A DNA stretch of 64,000 nucleotides from Martelella sp. AD-3 (lineage in GTDB: Bacteria > Pseudomonadota > Alphaproteobacteria > Rhizobiales > Rhizobiaceae), in assembly GCF_001578105.1 (NCBI RefSeq), contig NZ_CP014275.1:3972501-4036500 (forward strand), written 5' to 3'. Of this stretch, positions 44,926 to 54,300 are shown in pieces. Under the pieces are notes generated by a model. That model was not told where the DNA came from. It did not search any database and saw nothing but the letters and a program-made list of their open reading frames with translations. Position numbers and translations under genes: made by a program. The first letter of the stretch is position 1. The number at the start of each line of letters is the position of its first letter.

Positions 44926-45490
44926 TTTAAGTCTCCGTTTTCCGTTTCCGAGCCCGCACCATTGCGGCCTCTATGGCGATCGACCGGCCGGAGACGAACG
45001 CTGGCGCACCCCGAACGGGGCTGGACAGCACAGGAGAAACTTTCTTGTTCCGCGCGGAATGGCGGCTCTGCCGTCAGGGGAAGAAAGTTGTGACGACGCT
45101 GTTGCGCTAAAGCGGTCGAAGCGCAACGCGCTGTTCTTCGGCCAGATCAGGCCATTGAAGAGGCCGTTTGGAGCGGTCGAGACACGGGGGCTGAACGGAG
45201 ATGTGGCAACCTTGGGCTGCATCAGGATAACCAGATCGGCAACACCGGCCTTTTTGTCACCCCGCGTCTCAGGCCATGCGCATCTCTCTTTCCCGCCTGC
45301 CCCACCCGCATCGCCCCAACCGGGTTCCCGTCAGTCCGCGAACGCTGATGCCGACCGCCCTGCGCTCCTATGGGCCGCGTCTGTGCCTCACGCTGATTCG
45401 ATGCATGCCCGCTGTCTGTCACCATTTTCCTGACGAAGACGGAAGATGATCCGCATCCGCTTCTGGTCGCCATCAACGGATCATTGCGGT
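44926..45490. other. 565-base stretch without a confident gene
   Basis: No frame shows a known domain or a good start on either strand. The part next to 44926 holds the promoter/ribosome site of the DUF736 gene (GGAGACTTAAA before its ATG). I see no repeats or terminators of note. Confidence 0.5.
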
Positions 45491-45704
45491 TCAGGTGCGT
45501 GCAAAGCCGCCGTCCGCGTGGTCGGTTGCCGCCATGCCCGTAACGCGCAGGAACGCCGTCACGCCCACCGCAACCGCTCCGATCACCGAGAAGATGAGTT
45601 GCCATATCTCCGAGGGCATCATGTGCTTGACAATACCGAGCGTGGCGTAAAATCCGGCCATTCCCGCCGGAGCGACGAAGGCCAGAGCAATCAGCAGACG
45701 CGCC
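45491..45704 (-). pseudogene. C-terminal half of a membrane protein split by IS66
   Basis: Minus frame LLIALAFVAPAGMAGFYATLGIVKH, then IWQLIFSVIGAVAVGVTAFLRVTGM and a stop after DHADGGFART. Two membrane helices. Its 5' half is at 48062-48296 on the far side of the IS66 element; joining them after removing one 8-bp duplication restores IRPMWARLLIALAF in frame. Confidence 0.85.
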
Positions 45705-45724
45705 GTAACCGTCCGGGCTGACCG

Positions 45725-47224
45725 CTATCCTTTCCATCTCCACGGCAGCAGTTCATCGACCTTGGTGATTTTGTAGTCGGGGATGCGAGCGAGGGTGTCG
45801 GCGAGCCAGGCGTGGGGATCGACGGCGTTGAGCTTGGCCGTTTCGATCAGGGTGTAGGCGATGGCCGCGGCTTTGCCGCCAGCCTCGGAACCGACGAAGA
45901 GGTAGTTCTTCCGCCCAAGGGCGATGGCGCGCATGCCGCGTTCGGCGGCGTTGTTGTCCAGTTCCAGGATGCCGTTGTCGAGATAGGGGCGCAGGCGTTC
46001 CATGCGGGTCAGGGCATAGCGGATGGCGGCTGCGAGCGGGGATTTTCCAGAGATCGTGGTGAGTTGCATGGTCAGCCAGACCTCCAGGTCTTCGAAGACC
46101 GGGGCCGCATGTGCCTTGCGGAGTTCGACCCGGACATCTGGTGGGGAGCCTCTGGCCTCCTTCTCGACAGCATAGAGTTGCGCGATCCGGCTGATGGCTT
46201 GTTCGGCGATGGGAGAGCCCTGCGACCGGTGGATGTCGACGAACTTGCGCCGCACATGGGCCATGCAGGCGACCTCGCGGATGGCGCCGGTTCGGTAGAG
46301 GTCTTCGAACCCGGCATAGCCGTCGGCATGCATCCAGCCGCGGAACCGGGCGAGATGGTCCTTCGGGTGCTGGCCCTTGCGGTCACCGGAGAAGCGATAC
46401 CAGGCGGCGGGCGCGGCCGCGCCACCCCACGGTCGTTCGTCACGCGCATAAGTCCAGAGCCGTGCGGTCTGGGTCTTGCCGCTGCCGGGAGCGAGCATGC
46501 TGATCGGCGTGTCATCGGCGAAGATCGCCTCGGCCGACAGGACATGGCGGCCGATGGCGTCTGCGACGGGTTCCAGCAGGGCGGTGGTCTTGCCGACCCA
46601 GTCGGCCAGGGTGGACCGGTCGAGGTCCAGCCCTTCGCGGTCGAAGATCTGGCTCTGGCGGTAGAGCGGCAGATGATCGGCATACTTGCTGACCAGCACG
46701 TGGGCCAAGAGACCTGGCCCCGGGCGGCCGCGCTCGATGGGGCGCGAGGGCAGCGGCGACTGAACAAACTTCTCGCAGCAGGCGCAGGTCAGGCGCGGAC
46801 GGACGATCCGGTTCACGATGAAGCGCCCGGGGATGTATTCCAGTTCTTCGGTCACATCTTCGCCGATCCGGCGCAGGCGGCCGCCGCAGTCAGCGCAGGC
46901 ATCGGCACCGGGCGTCAGTTCGACTTCCATCCGCGGGACATGATCCGGGATCGGGCGGCGCTTCGGTTTGTCCTTCTCTTCGATGTCCGGCAGACACATC
47001 CGCGCGGTCATCGCGGCGGCGGCAATCTCGCTTGTTTCCAGGGCCAACTGAAGCTGTTCCGCAGTCTCAGACGACGCGCCAAACCGGTGCGCTCGGTGCC
47101 CGGCCAGCTGGTGCCGCAGCTTCTCGATCAGGATCGCCTGCGCCTTCACCTCGGCCAGAAGCCGCGCGGTGAAGCTGCGCAACTCCTCGGGGTCTTCCGG
47201 CAAGGTCAGGGTGCGATCCAGCAT
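45725..47224 (-). CDS. tnpC: IS66 transposase TnpC
   Basis: 499 residues. N-terminal leucine-zipper/HTH region (KAQAILIEKLRHQLAGHRAHRFGASSE), a zinc-ribbon with CADCGGRLRRIG and CACCEKFVQSPLPSRPIERG, then the DDE domain (AIFADDTPISMLAPG, YAGFEDLYRTGAIREVACMAHVRRKF, LDNNAAERGMRAIALGRKNYLFVGSEAGG). Full length for the family. Confidence 0.95.
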   Translation of the reverse strand: MLDRTLTLPEDPEELRSFTARLLAEVKAQAILIEKLRHQLAGHRAHRFGASSETAEQLQLALETSEIAAAAMTARMCLPDIEEKDKPKRRPIPDHVPRMEVELTPGADACADCGGRLRRIGEDVTEELEYIPGRFIVNRIVRPRLTCACCEKFVQSPLPSRPIERGRPGPGLLAHVLVSKYADHLPLYRQSQIFDREGLDLDRSTLADWVGKTTALLEPVADAIGRHVLSAEAIFADDTPISMLAPGSGKTQTARLWTYARDERPWGGAAAPAAWYRFSGDRKGQHPKDHLARFRGWMHADGYAGFEDLYRTGAIREVACMAHVRRKFVDIHRSQGSPIAEQAISRIAQLYAVEKEARGSPPDVRVELRKAHAAPVFEDLEVWLTMQLTTISGKSPLAAAIRYALTRMERLRPYLDNGILELDNNAAERGMRAIALGRKNYLFVGSEAGGKAAAIAYTLIETAKLNAVDPHAWLADTLARIPDYKITKVDELLPWRWKG

Positions 47225-47282
47225 GCAAGAAGATTATCCCACTGTATTCCTTGTGGGAATCCTTCTCTTGCAGGATGGCAGA

Positions 47283-47630
47283 TTATCCCGCAGCCAGAGG
47301 CTGCCATGACCGCTGCGGCGCGCGCCAGTCGATCCCTTCCAGCAGCATCGCCAACTGTGCAGGCGACAGCGCAACCTTCCCCTCCTTGGCCGAAGGCCAG
47401 ACGAACCGCCCCTTCTCCAGCCGCTTCATGAACATGCAGGCGCCTTGACCATCCCACCAGATGACCTTCACCAGATCGCCCTGACGGCCACGGAAGACGA
47501 ACAGATGTCCGCTGAACGGGTCTTGCTTCAGCACCGCTTCGGCCTGAGCCGCCAGCGCCGTGAACCCCTTGCGCATGTCGGTGACACCCGCCGCCAACCA
47601 GACCCGTGTGTTAGCCGGAACCGGGATCAC
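47283..47630 (-). CDS. tnpB: IS66 accessory protein TnpB
   Basis: 115 residues: [63 protein letters not shown]. The standard IS66 Orf2, required for transposition although its biochemical role is unclear. Overlaps tnpA by 4 bases. Confidence 0.95.
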   Translation of the reverse strand: MIPVPANTRVWLAAGVTDMRKGFTALAAQAEAVLKQDPFSGHLFVFRGRQGDLVKVIWWDGQGACMFMKRLEKGRFVWPSAKEGKVALSPAQLAMLLEGIDWRAPQRSWQPLAAG

Positions 47631-47980
47631 GCCGTCAGGCCCCGGATCAGCCGCGCCAGCGCCTCGGGGTCATACCCGCCGCTGATCCGCATCTTATGCC
47701 CGCCCGCCAGTTCGATCTCGATGTGGTTCACTGCGGCGGGCATCGCCACAGGCGCCTTCACCTCCGCGACGATCTCAACCGGCAGAAAGCGCGCGACATC
47801 GGCCGCGTCGGCATCTGCAAACCGGCGATCGCGCAACCAGGCAAAGACCAAATTGGCGTTCACGTCATACCGCCGGGCGACCTGGCTCACCGACACACCG
47901 GGCACACGCGTCTGCCCGCAGATCATCCGCTTCTCTTCGTCAGACCAAACCCGACGCTTCCGACGCTTCGTCACAAGCAA
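47627..47980 (-). CDS. tnpA: IS66 accessory protein TnpA
   Basis: 117 residues. [46 protein letters not shown], then a short beta-rich tail ([21 protein letters not shown]). First IS66 gene, likely binds the element's ends. Confidence 0.93.
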   Translation of the reverse strand: MLVTKRRKRRVWSDEEKRMICGQTRVPGVSVSQVARRYDVNANLVFAWLRDRRFADADAADVARFLPVEIVAEVKAPVAMPAAVNHIEIELAGGHKMRISGGYDPEALARLIRGLTA

Positions 47981-48061
47981 CCCCGATAGTGTCCATTATC
48001 CGATAGTGGACACTACCCTCTACGCAGCACTCCCGGCAGAGCGGGCACGCCGGACGCTTAC

Positions 48062-48296
48062 GACGCGCCCACATCGGGCGGATCAGCATGAGCAGGCCCT
48101 GACCAACAGCCAGCGTTAGACCGGCGGCGAGAAGACCAACGACGATGCCGCCGAGCCAACCAGCCCCAGTATCATAGGCCAAGGCGCCTGCATTCAGGCC
48201 AATAAAGAACGGCAAAGCGAATACGGCGAGATTGAACAGCAGCCAGCACATGGTGCCGATGGCTGCGATGGAAACGAGGATTCCGAGAACGATCAT
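48062..48296 (-). pseudogene. N-terminal half of a membrane protein split by IS66
   Basis: From the ATG at 48296: LGILVSIAAIGTMCWLLFNLAVFALPFFIGLNAGALAYDTGAGWLGGIVVGLLAAGLTLAVG then LLMLIRPMWAR. Two membrane segments; after it the frame runs into the IS. The rejoined protein would have four helices and ~145 residues. Function unknown. Confidence 0.82.
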
Positions 48297-48528
48297 GGTG
48301 GTGTCTCCGTGCAAAAGGTTGGACGGTTGCGCCTTCCACCACCACCACGGCGCAGCCACAGAATAGCAGCATTCCTCTCACCGGGCGAGATGAGATAGTT
48401 TGTAAGGTCAAGCCTCTCTGTAAACTTGCCGCTTGAACAAGAAAGCTGATGCGTCTGGTAGACCAGTATCGGCTCTACCTCTACGGTGGTTATATTGTTG
48501 GGTGGTGGAAGGCTGCGGGTTAAAGTCT

Positions 48529-49029
48529 ATGGCAGAAATCGATTGGTCAGATCGAGCATTTTACGACGATGGCGAATGGGTAAGCTGGTCAGACATCGAT
48601 GAGCAGCTTCGTCACAAGGAGTGGGGAGCGAAGTATCCAAACGCCATCCGATCAATGATCCCATATTTTGAGGACCTGATCTCACTCGCTGAGAGCTACC
48701 ATCTGGAGACTGGCCTGCATTTGTCCGTGTATGGCGACATCGGCGAATTGTTCGGGGCCATCACCTACGGCATCAAGTTGAACAAGACCTACGCGCAGGG
48801 TTCGGACGGCAGGCTCGAAAACGATCATGTCGAAATCAAAACCATCACACCTTTCAAGACCAAGGACGTGGTGATGGTGGATACATCGAGGCATTTCAAC
48901 AAGTTGCTCGTGGTCAAAATAAATGCGGAGTTCCAGGTCTCCGGGCGAATGGTCAGCCGCAAGCAATTGCCAAAGCGCTCAGGCCGTTATCTCCGGATTC
49001 GCTGGGAGGACCTGGCGCTCTTGCAGTAG
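48529..49029 (+). CDS. Putative PD-(D/E)xK-like nuclease (unassigned family)
   Basis: 166 residues from the ATG at 48529. Central block: LSVYGDIGELFGAITYGIKL, then GSDGRLENDHVEIKTITPF, a D...(14)...E-x-K arrangement as in restriction-like endonucleases. I recall similar 'DUF6998' proteins annotated beside DNA modification genes. It stands alone, on the plus strand, between minus-strand element genes, with lower GC than its neighbours. The start ribosome site is weak. Nuclease activity is an inference from one motif. Confidence 0.6.
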   Translation: MAEIDWSDRAFYDDGEWVSWSDIDEQLRHKEWGAKYPNAIRSMIPYFEDLISLAESYHLETGLHLSVYGDIGELFGAITYGIKLNKTYAQGSDGRLENDHVEIKTITPFKTKDVVMVDTSRHFNKLLVVKINAEFQVSGRMVSRKQLPKRSGRYLRIRWEDLALLQ

Positions 49030-49061
49030 TGCGCAATGGCGTTATGCCGAACCGGCAGCGC

Positions 49062-49988
49062 TCACGCGCTGCCGGTCCCGAAGCGATAAACTGGGATGCC
49101 CATCTTGCGAGCCTTGTCGGCCAGGTTGTCCTGAATACCCGTGCCGGGGAAGATGATGACCCCGATCGGCATGATGCCGAGCATCTGGTCGTTGCGCTTG
49201 AACGGTGCTGCCTTGGCATGTTTTGCCCAGTCGGGTTTGAAGGCGACCTGTGCGACCTTGCGGTTATTGGCCCAGGTGGCCGCGATGCGTTCCGCGCCCT
49301 TGGGCGATCCGCCGTGCATCAGCACCATGTCCGGGTGCTTGGCGTGGACCTGATCGAGCTTGGCCCAGATCGTCCGGTGATCGGTGGTGTCGCCACCCGA
49401 GAAGGCGATCTTCGGTCCTGCGGGCAGCAGCACCTCGTTGTCGGCACGGCGCTTTGCGGCGATGAAGTCGCGGCTGTCGATCATGGCCGAGGTCATCTGG
49501 CGATGGTTGACCCGTGAGCCGGAGCGTTGCGACCAGGGCGTGCCGGTAGTGCGCAGATAGATGTCGGCGGCGGTTTCACGGAAGGTCTCCATGCTGTCGC
49601 GGCGTTCGATCAGGCTTTGGCCTGCACCGATCAGGGTTTCGAGCTGGACGGATTTAACTTCGCTGCCGTCCTGTTCGCGTTGAAGGCGTTTCTGCGCCTG
49701 CTCGTTATCGTCGAGTTTGTGCTCGATCCGCTCGACAGCGCGGTGGAAGGTGTTGACGGTGGACCAGAGGATTTCGTCGAGGTCGAAATCGAGGCTGGTG
49801 TCGGCCATGGTGGAAATCAGGGCGTCGAAGATGTCGGAGACTGCGCCCTGGATGACGTGATCTTCGGGTGTGATCCGGGGATCGGCCTCGTCTTCGGAGG
49901 GGCGGTAGCCGTAGAGTTCGAGTTCCTCGATGGCATGGCCGGTCGGGGACGTGCTGTGATCGGGTTCGAAATCGTCGTGCGCGTACAT
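49062..49988 (-). CDS. DUF2493 protein (SLOG-like)
   Basis: 308 residues. An N-terminal helical part, then the Rossmann-like DUF2493 domain: GPKIAFSGGDTTDHRTIWAKLDQVHAKHPDMVLMHGGSPKGAERIAATWANNRKV, then IMPIGVIIFPGTGIQDNLADKARKMGIPVYRF. The GGSPKGAE loop suggests nucleotide or nucleoside binding (SLOG superfamily). Common in alphaproteobacterial plasmids, role unknown. Confidence 0.87.
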   Translation of the reverse strand: MYAHDDFEPDHSTSPTGHAIEELELYGYRPSEDEADPRITPEDHVIQGAVSDIFDALISTMADTSLDFDLDEILWSTVNTFHRAVERIEHKLDDNEQAQKRLQREQDGSEVKSVQLETLIGAGQSLIERRDSMETFRETAADIYLRTTGTPWSQRSGSRVNHRQMTSAMIDSRDFIAAKRRADNEVLLPAGPKIAFSGGDTTDHRTIWAKLDQVHAKHPDMVLMHGGSPKGAERIAATWANNRKVAQVAFKPDWAKHAKAAPFKRNDQMLGIMPIGVIIFPGTGIQDNLADKARKMGIPVYRFGTGSA

Positions 49989-50294
49989 GGGATGCTTCCG
50001 TCAGTTGGACCGCGACCGTCGCGGCCTTCATGGCGACGAAAGCGCACGGGCGCTCCGGTCTGGCAGCGCGAGCCTCTGGCGAGTGCCTTGATGGCAAAGC
50101 CCGGCTGATTTGTTTCGCGCTGTAAAGGCGGCTCCGCCGCCGACGGAAATCAGTCGGGCGCCGCCATTGCCTGACCGGAGCGTTTGTGGGCCGATCGCCC
50201 TCTCGGAAGGCCAAGGCGCGGTCCTCTGCTGATGACAGGATGCAGCCTATGCGCATGACAGGATCGGAACGCCCCGATCACGGATCCGTACCGG
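49989..50294. other. 306-base intergenic stretch with a GC hairpin
   Basis: Upstream region of the DUF2493 gene. It has a GGCGGC-TCC-GCCGCC hairpin at 50127-50141. No open frame with a recognisable product. Confidence 0.45.
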
Positions 50295-51332
50295 CTATGC
50301 ACTTGAAGCCGTGAAACGGCTGACGTCCTCGGGAGCGATTTGCACCCGGATCTCTGCCCGAACGGCATCCAGCCCGTGAGTTGCGAGATCTTCGTTGAAG
50401 TCCCCCATCATGGGCGAGAGCGTGATAGCCTTGATCCCGGCCTCGTGCGCCCGGTTCACCAAGCTATCACGGGCGCTGTCACCTGCCGGATCGTTGTCGC
50501 GGACGATATAGAGCGTGCGCAGTTGCGGCGGAAACAGGATGGCAGCGAGATGTCCGGCCGAGAGCGCGGAAACCATCGGCATGGTGGGCAAAGCCTGACG
50601 AAGCGACAGGATGGTTTCGATACCTTCCCCCGCTGCCATGGCATCCTTCGCATCCCCGAAACGAACCGCGTGTCCGAGCAGGTCGCCCATTGCCTTCCTC
50701 GGCGGATCGACAGGTGCTTTGCCGGAGCCGTCCGAGGCCAGCCATGTGCGGTGTGCGCCGGTGATCCTGCCATCGAGGTCGGTAACGGCGGCGATCATGG
50801 CGGGCCAGGTTTGCGTCGGGCCATCGTCCTCGGGGCGCCAGTAGCAGTTGGGATGGAAGCGCAGATTTGCGGTTTGGCGTAAATCCGTAATGCCGCGTCC
50901 GCGTAAATACGCTTCTGCGATGCTGCCGATCAGCGGCTGTGTCATGCGCCAGAGGCGACGTGCCGCCTCGGATGATCCCGATGGTGCAGGCGTTCGGGAC
51001 GGACAGGATGACGGCTGCAGTTCAGGATGCGGCAGGCTGAGGAAGTGCCGGGCTTCTTCGGCAACATCTGCGAAGTCGATCAGACCGAGCGAATCCCGGA
51101 TCACATCCAGCAGATCGCCATATTCACCCGTGGCCGAGTCCTGCCATTTGCCGGCAATGCCTTTCACGCTGTCGTGCAACCGGACGAACATCGAGCGGCC
51201 AGCCGTGTTTCGGACATCGCCAACCTGCCAGTAATTGCCCTGTTTGCGGCCATTGGAGAGATAGTGGCGGCACACCGCCTCGGCCTGTCGGCCGAGACGG
51301 TGCGCCAGTTCGGAAGCGTTGAGACGCGACAT
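50295..51332 (-). CDS. Toprim-domain DNA primase-like protein
   Basis: 345 residues. N-terminal DUF7146-like zone (RLGRQAEAVCRHYLSNGRKQGNYWQVGDV, GEYGDLLDVIRDSLGL), a GRGITDLRQTANLRFHPNCYW linker, and a Toprim core: AMAAGEGIETILSLRQALP (Glu) and LRTLYIVRDNDPAGDSARDSLV (DxDxxG-like). It resembles the primase part of phage P4-type helicase-primases without the helicase. The stop/start with the giant upstream gene overlaps by one base (51332), so they are likely co-expressed. Confidence 0.85.
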   Translation of the reverse strand: MSRLNASELAHRLGRQAEAVCRHYLSNGRKQGNYWQVGDVRNTAGRSMFVRLHDSVKGIAGKWQDSATGEYGDLLDVIRDSLGLIDFADVAEEARHFLSLPHPELQPSSCPSRTPAPSGSSEAARRLWRMTQPLIGSIAEAYLRGRGITDLRQTANLRFHPNCYWRPEDDGPTQTWPAMIAAVTDLDGRITGAHRTWLASDGSGKAPVDPPRKAMGDLLGHAVRFGDAKDAMAAGEGIETILSLRQALPTMPMVSALSAGHLAAILFPPQLRTLYIVRDNDPAGDSARDSLVNRAHEAGIKAITLSPMMGDFNEDLATHGLDAVRAEIRVQIAPEDVSRFTASSA

Positions 51333-54300
51333 TATGCGGCCTCCCGCTCACCGATGCGCAGGGCCGGGAAGCGGTCAAGCAGTTTGCCGATGATCTCCGG
51401 CCCCGTTGCATCGACGGGTACGAAGAAGCGCAGTTTCCACGAGATGATCTCACTGAAGAGACCATAGGCCCGCAGCCGATCACGCATTGCATCGGTAAAG
51501 CAGGTCAGTTCGATCCGGTTGGCGCCCATGACGCGGACGCGGCGCAGTTGCAGCCCCTCGGCAAGGTCGAGGATCGTGCGACCTTCGATCAGCGCAGCAT
51601 AGGCGGCATCCGGTGTCAGGCTGTTGGTGACGCCACTGGTCGAAGCATTGGCGGCCCAGGCCGGCGATACCCGGCGACCGATGATGCGTTCGCCCTCGTC
51701 GGTCTGGAGCCGATAGACACGGGAAGACTCCTGCGGCAGGCGTTTCCAGATCGGCAGAAGCAGCCCTGTCACCATATGCAGGGTACTGTCGGTGAACTCC
51801 GGCACCTCGGCCAGTTCTGTCTTCCAGGCTGCGTTGAAGGCGGAACGGTCGGCCTCGATCCAGTGGGTGTCACCCATCGCCCGCACAGGAATGTTCATCG
51901 CCTCCATCGGCCGGATCAGCCGCACGCGCCGTTCGATCTCGCCATCATCCAGCATGATGCTGGTGGTCGGGATCTGCACGGCGGCGCGACCGGATCGCTC
52001 GTTGATGAGCAATCTTGCGCGGGGATCATCCAGTTCCGCCAGCGCGGCATCGAGCGAAACCGGTTGATTGCGCCTGCGCTCGGTGAGCGTCAGGAGCCGG
52101 GTTTCCGCCCCTGTGCCCGGATGGGTGTGGATCACCTGCCGGTCGGTGACGATGAAGCTCTCCGCCTTCAGCGTTTCCAACCCCATGTCATAGGTCCCGG
52201 ATGCAATTGCCCCGTCGATCCGCGCCTGCAGAAGCTGCTCGAAGGCCGAGAACAGGATGCCCTGCAACTCGATGGTCAGCGCCAGCAGGCGGTTGAGGAA
52301 GGTGGTGATCGGCGGCAGGTCGTCCTTGATGCCGGTCGAATCCATCAGCTTCAGGCCGGTGGCGGCTTCAAACCGCTCCAACGAGCAGCCCTCGACCTTG
52401 CCGCGCACGATCAGCAGATAGAGCTGGCGCAGCGCATCGCGGGCATAGGCGGATTCCAGATTATCCTCGGGACGGAACAGCCCCTGACCGCCGGTCTGAC
52501 GCTGGCCGCGTGTGATCGCGCCCAGCGTGTCGAGGCGGCGGGCGATGGTCGAAAGGAAGCGCTTCTCGGCTTTGACATCCGTGGCGATGGGTCGGAACAG
52601 CGGCGGCTGCGCCTGATTGGTGCGGTTGGTGCGCCCGAGCCCCTGAATGGCGGCATCGGCCTTCCAGCCCGGTTCCAGCAGGTAATGCACGCGCAGCCGC
52701 TGGTTTTTCGCCGAGAGTTCGGCGTGATAGCTGCGCCCCGTGCCACCAGCATCAGAGAAGACGAGGATGCGCTTCTGGTCATCCATGAAGGCTGACGTCT
52801 CGGCAAGGTTGGCAGAAGGCGCACGGTTCTCGACCGCAAGACGTGCCGATGCCCCGTCACCCTTGCGCACGATCCGGCGCGAACGGCCTGTGACCTCGGC
52901 CACCATATCCGTACCGAAACGCTGCACGATCTGGTCGAGCGCACCGGGGACAGGCGGAAGCGACCCCAGCTGCTCCAGCATCTCGTTGCGCCGCGCCACG
53001 GCTTCGCGGCATTCCACCGGCTGACCATCGCGGAAGACGGGTCGTGACGAGAGGTTCCCCTCACCGTCGGTGAACGGCTCGTAGAGCTGGACCGGGAAGG
53101 AATGCTGCAAATACGAGCCGACATACTCCCTCGGCGTGACATCGACGGAAATATCGTTCCATTCCTCGGTGGGGATCTCGGATAGCCGCCGTTCCATCAG
53201 GGCTTCGCCGGTCGAGACGATCTGGATGACGGCGGCATGGCCCGCCTCCAGATCGGCCTCGATAGACCGGATCAGGGTCGGGGTTTTCATGGAGGTCAGC
53301 AGATGGCCAAAGAAGCGCTGCTTGGTGCTTTCAAAGGCCGAACGGGCGGCGGATTTGGCCTGCCGGTTCAGCGTCCCCTCGCTGCCGGTGATGTTGGCGG
53401 CTTCCATCGCCGCGTCCAGGTTCCCATGAATGACAGCGAAGGCGGCAGCATATGAGTCGTAGATGTGCCGCTGTTCGTCCGTGAGCTGATGCTCGATCAG
53501 TTCATATTCGACGCCATCATAGGAGAGTGAGCGGGCGGTATAGAGGCCGAGAGATCGCAGGTCGCGGGCCAGGACCTCCATGGCCGCAACGCCACCGGAT
53601 TCGATCGCCTCGACGAACTCGGCACGCGTCTGGAACGGAAAATCCTCACTACCCCAGAGGCCGAGGCGCTGAGCATAGGCGAGATTGTGGACGGTGGTGG
53701 CGCCAGTCGCCGAGACATAGACGACGCGGGCGTCGGGCAGCGCGTGCTGAAGCCGCAGGCCCGCACGTCCCTGCTGCGAGGCGGCGACATCACCGCGTTC
53801 ACCTTTTCCGCCACCGGCATTCTGCATGGAATGGCTCTCGTCGAAGATAATGGCTCCATCGAAATCGGACCCTAACCATTCGACGATCTGCTTGACGCGG
53901 GAAACCTTCTCGCCGCGGTCGTCGGAGCGTAGCGTGGCATAGGTGGTAAAAAGGATGCCTTCCGACAGCGTGATCGGCTTGCCTTGAGGGAAGCGTGACA
54001 GAGGCGTGACCAGCAGCCGTTCCATGCCGAGCGCCGACCAGTCGCGTTGCGCGTCCTCGATCAGCTTGTCGGATTTGGAGATCCAGATCGCTTTGCGCCG
54101 ACCGCGAAGCCAGTTGTCGAGAATGATGGCGGCGGACTGGCGACCCTTGCCAGCGCCGGTTCCATCACCGAGCATGAAGCCCCGGCGAAAGCGGATCGAT
54201 CCGGCAGCATCCTCGGGCGCGGCGCTCACATTGTCGAAATGCTCGTCCACGGTCCAGGCGCCGGCGAGATGATCGGCGTGGGCTTCACCGGCATAGATCA

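Larger units (their letters stand above)
45697..48069. mobile_element. Complete IS66-family insertion sequence with 8-bp target duplication
   Basis: The element is 45705-48061 (2,357 bp). The left end begins GTAACCGTCCGGGCTGACCG and the right end, read inward, GTAAGCGTCCGGCGTGCCCG: imperfect inverted repeats of the IS66 type (GTAAxCGTCCGG). The flanks carry a perfect duplication GACGCGCC (45697-45704 and 48062-48069). It encodes tnpA, tnpB and tnpC on the minus strand. Intact genes and duplication suggest recent arrival. Confidence 0.95.

Noticed and set aside
44926..45490. Possible cargo gene in the 565-base gap
   Set aside because: Frames on both strands are short or lack any domain, start or conserved look.
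45812..47431. 539-codon plus-strand frame over IS66 tnpC
   Set aside because: Antisense shadow of a full-length transposase; such long shadows are common in IS66.
47983..48014. Inverted repeat AGTGTCCA/TGGACACT as the IS66 end
   Set aside because: The true end is at 48061, where the GTAAGCGTCCGG repeat meets a perfect 8-bp target duplication; the inner repeat is probably a promoter element of tnpA.
51548..52795. 415-codon plus-strand frame over the giant methylase-helicase
   Set aside because: Antisense shadow; composition as expected for GC-rich DNA.
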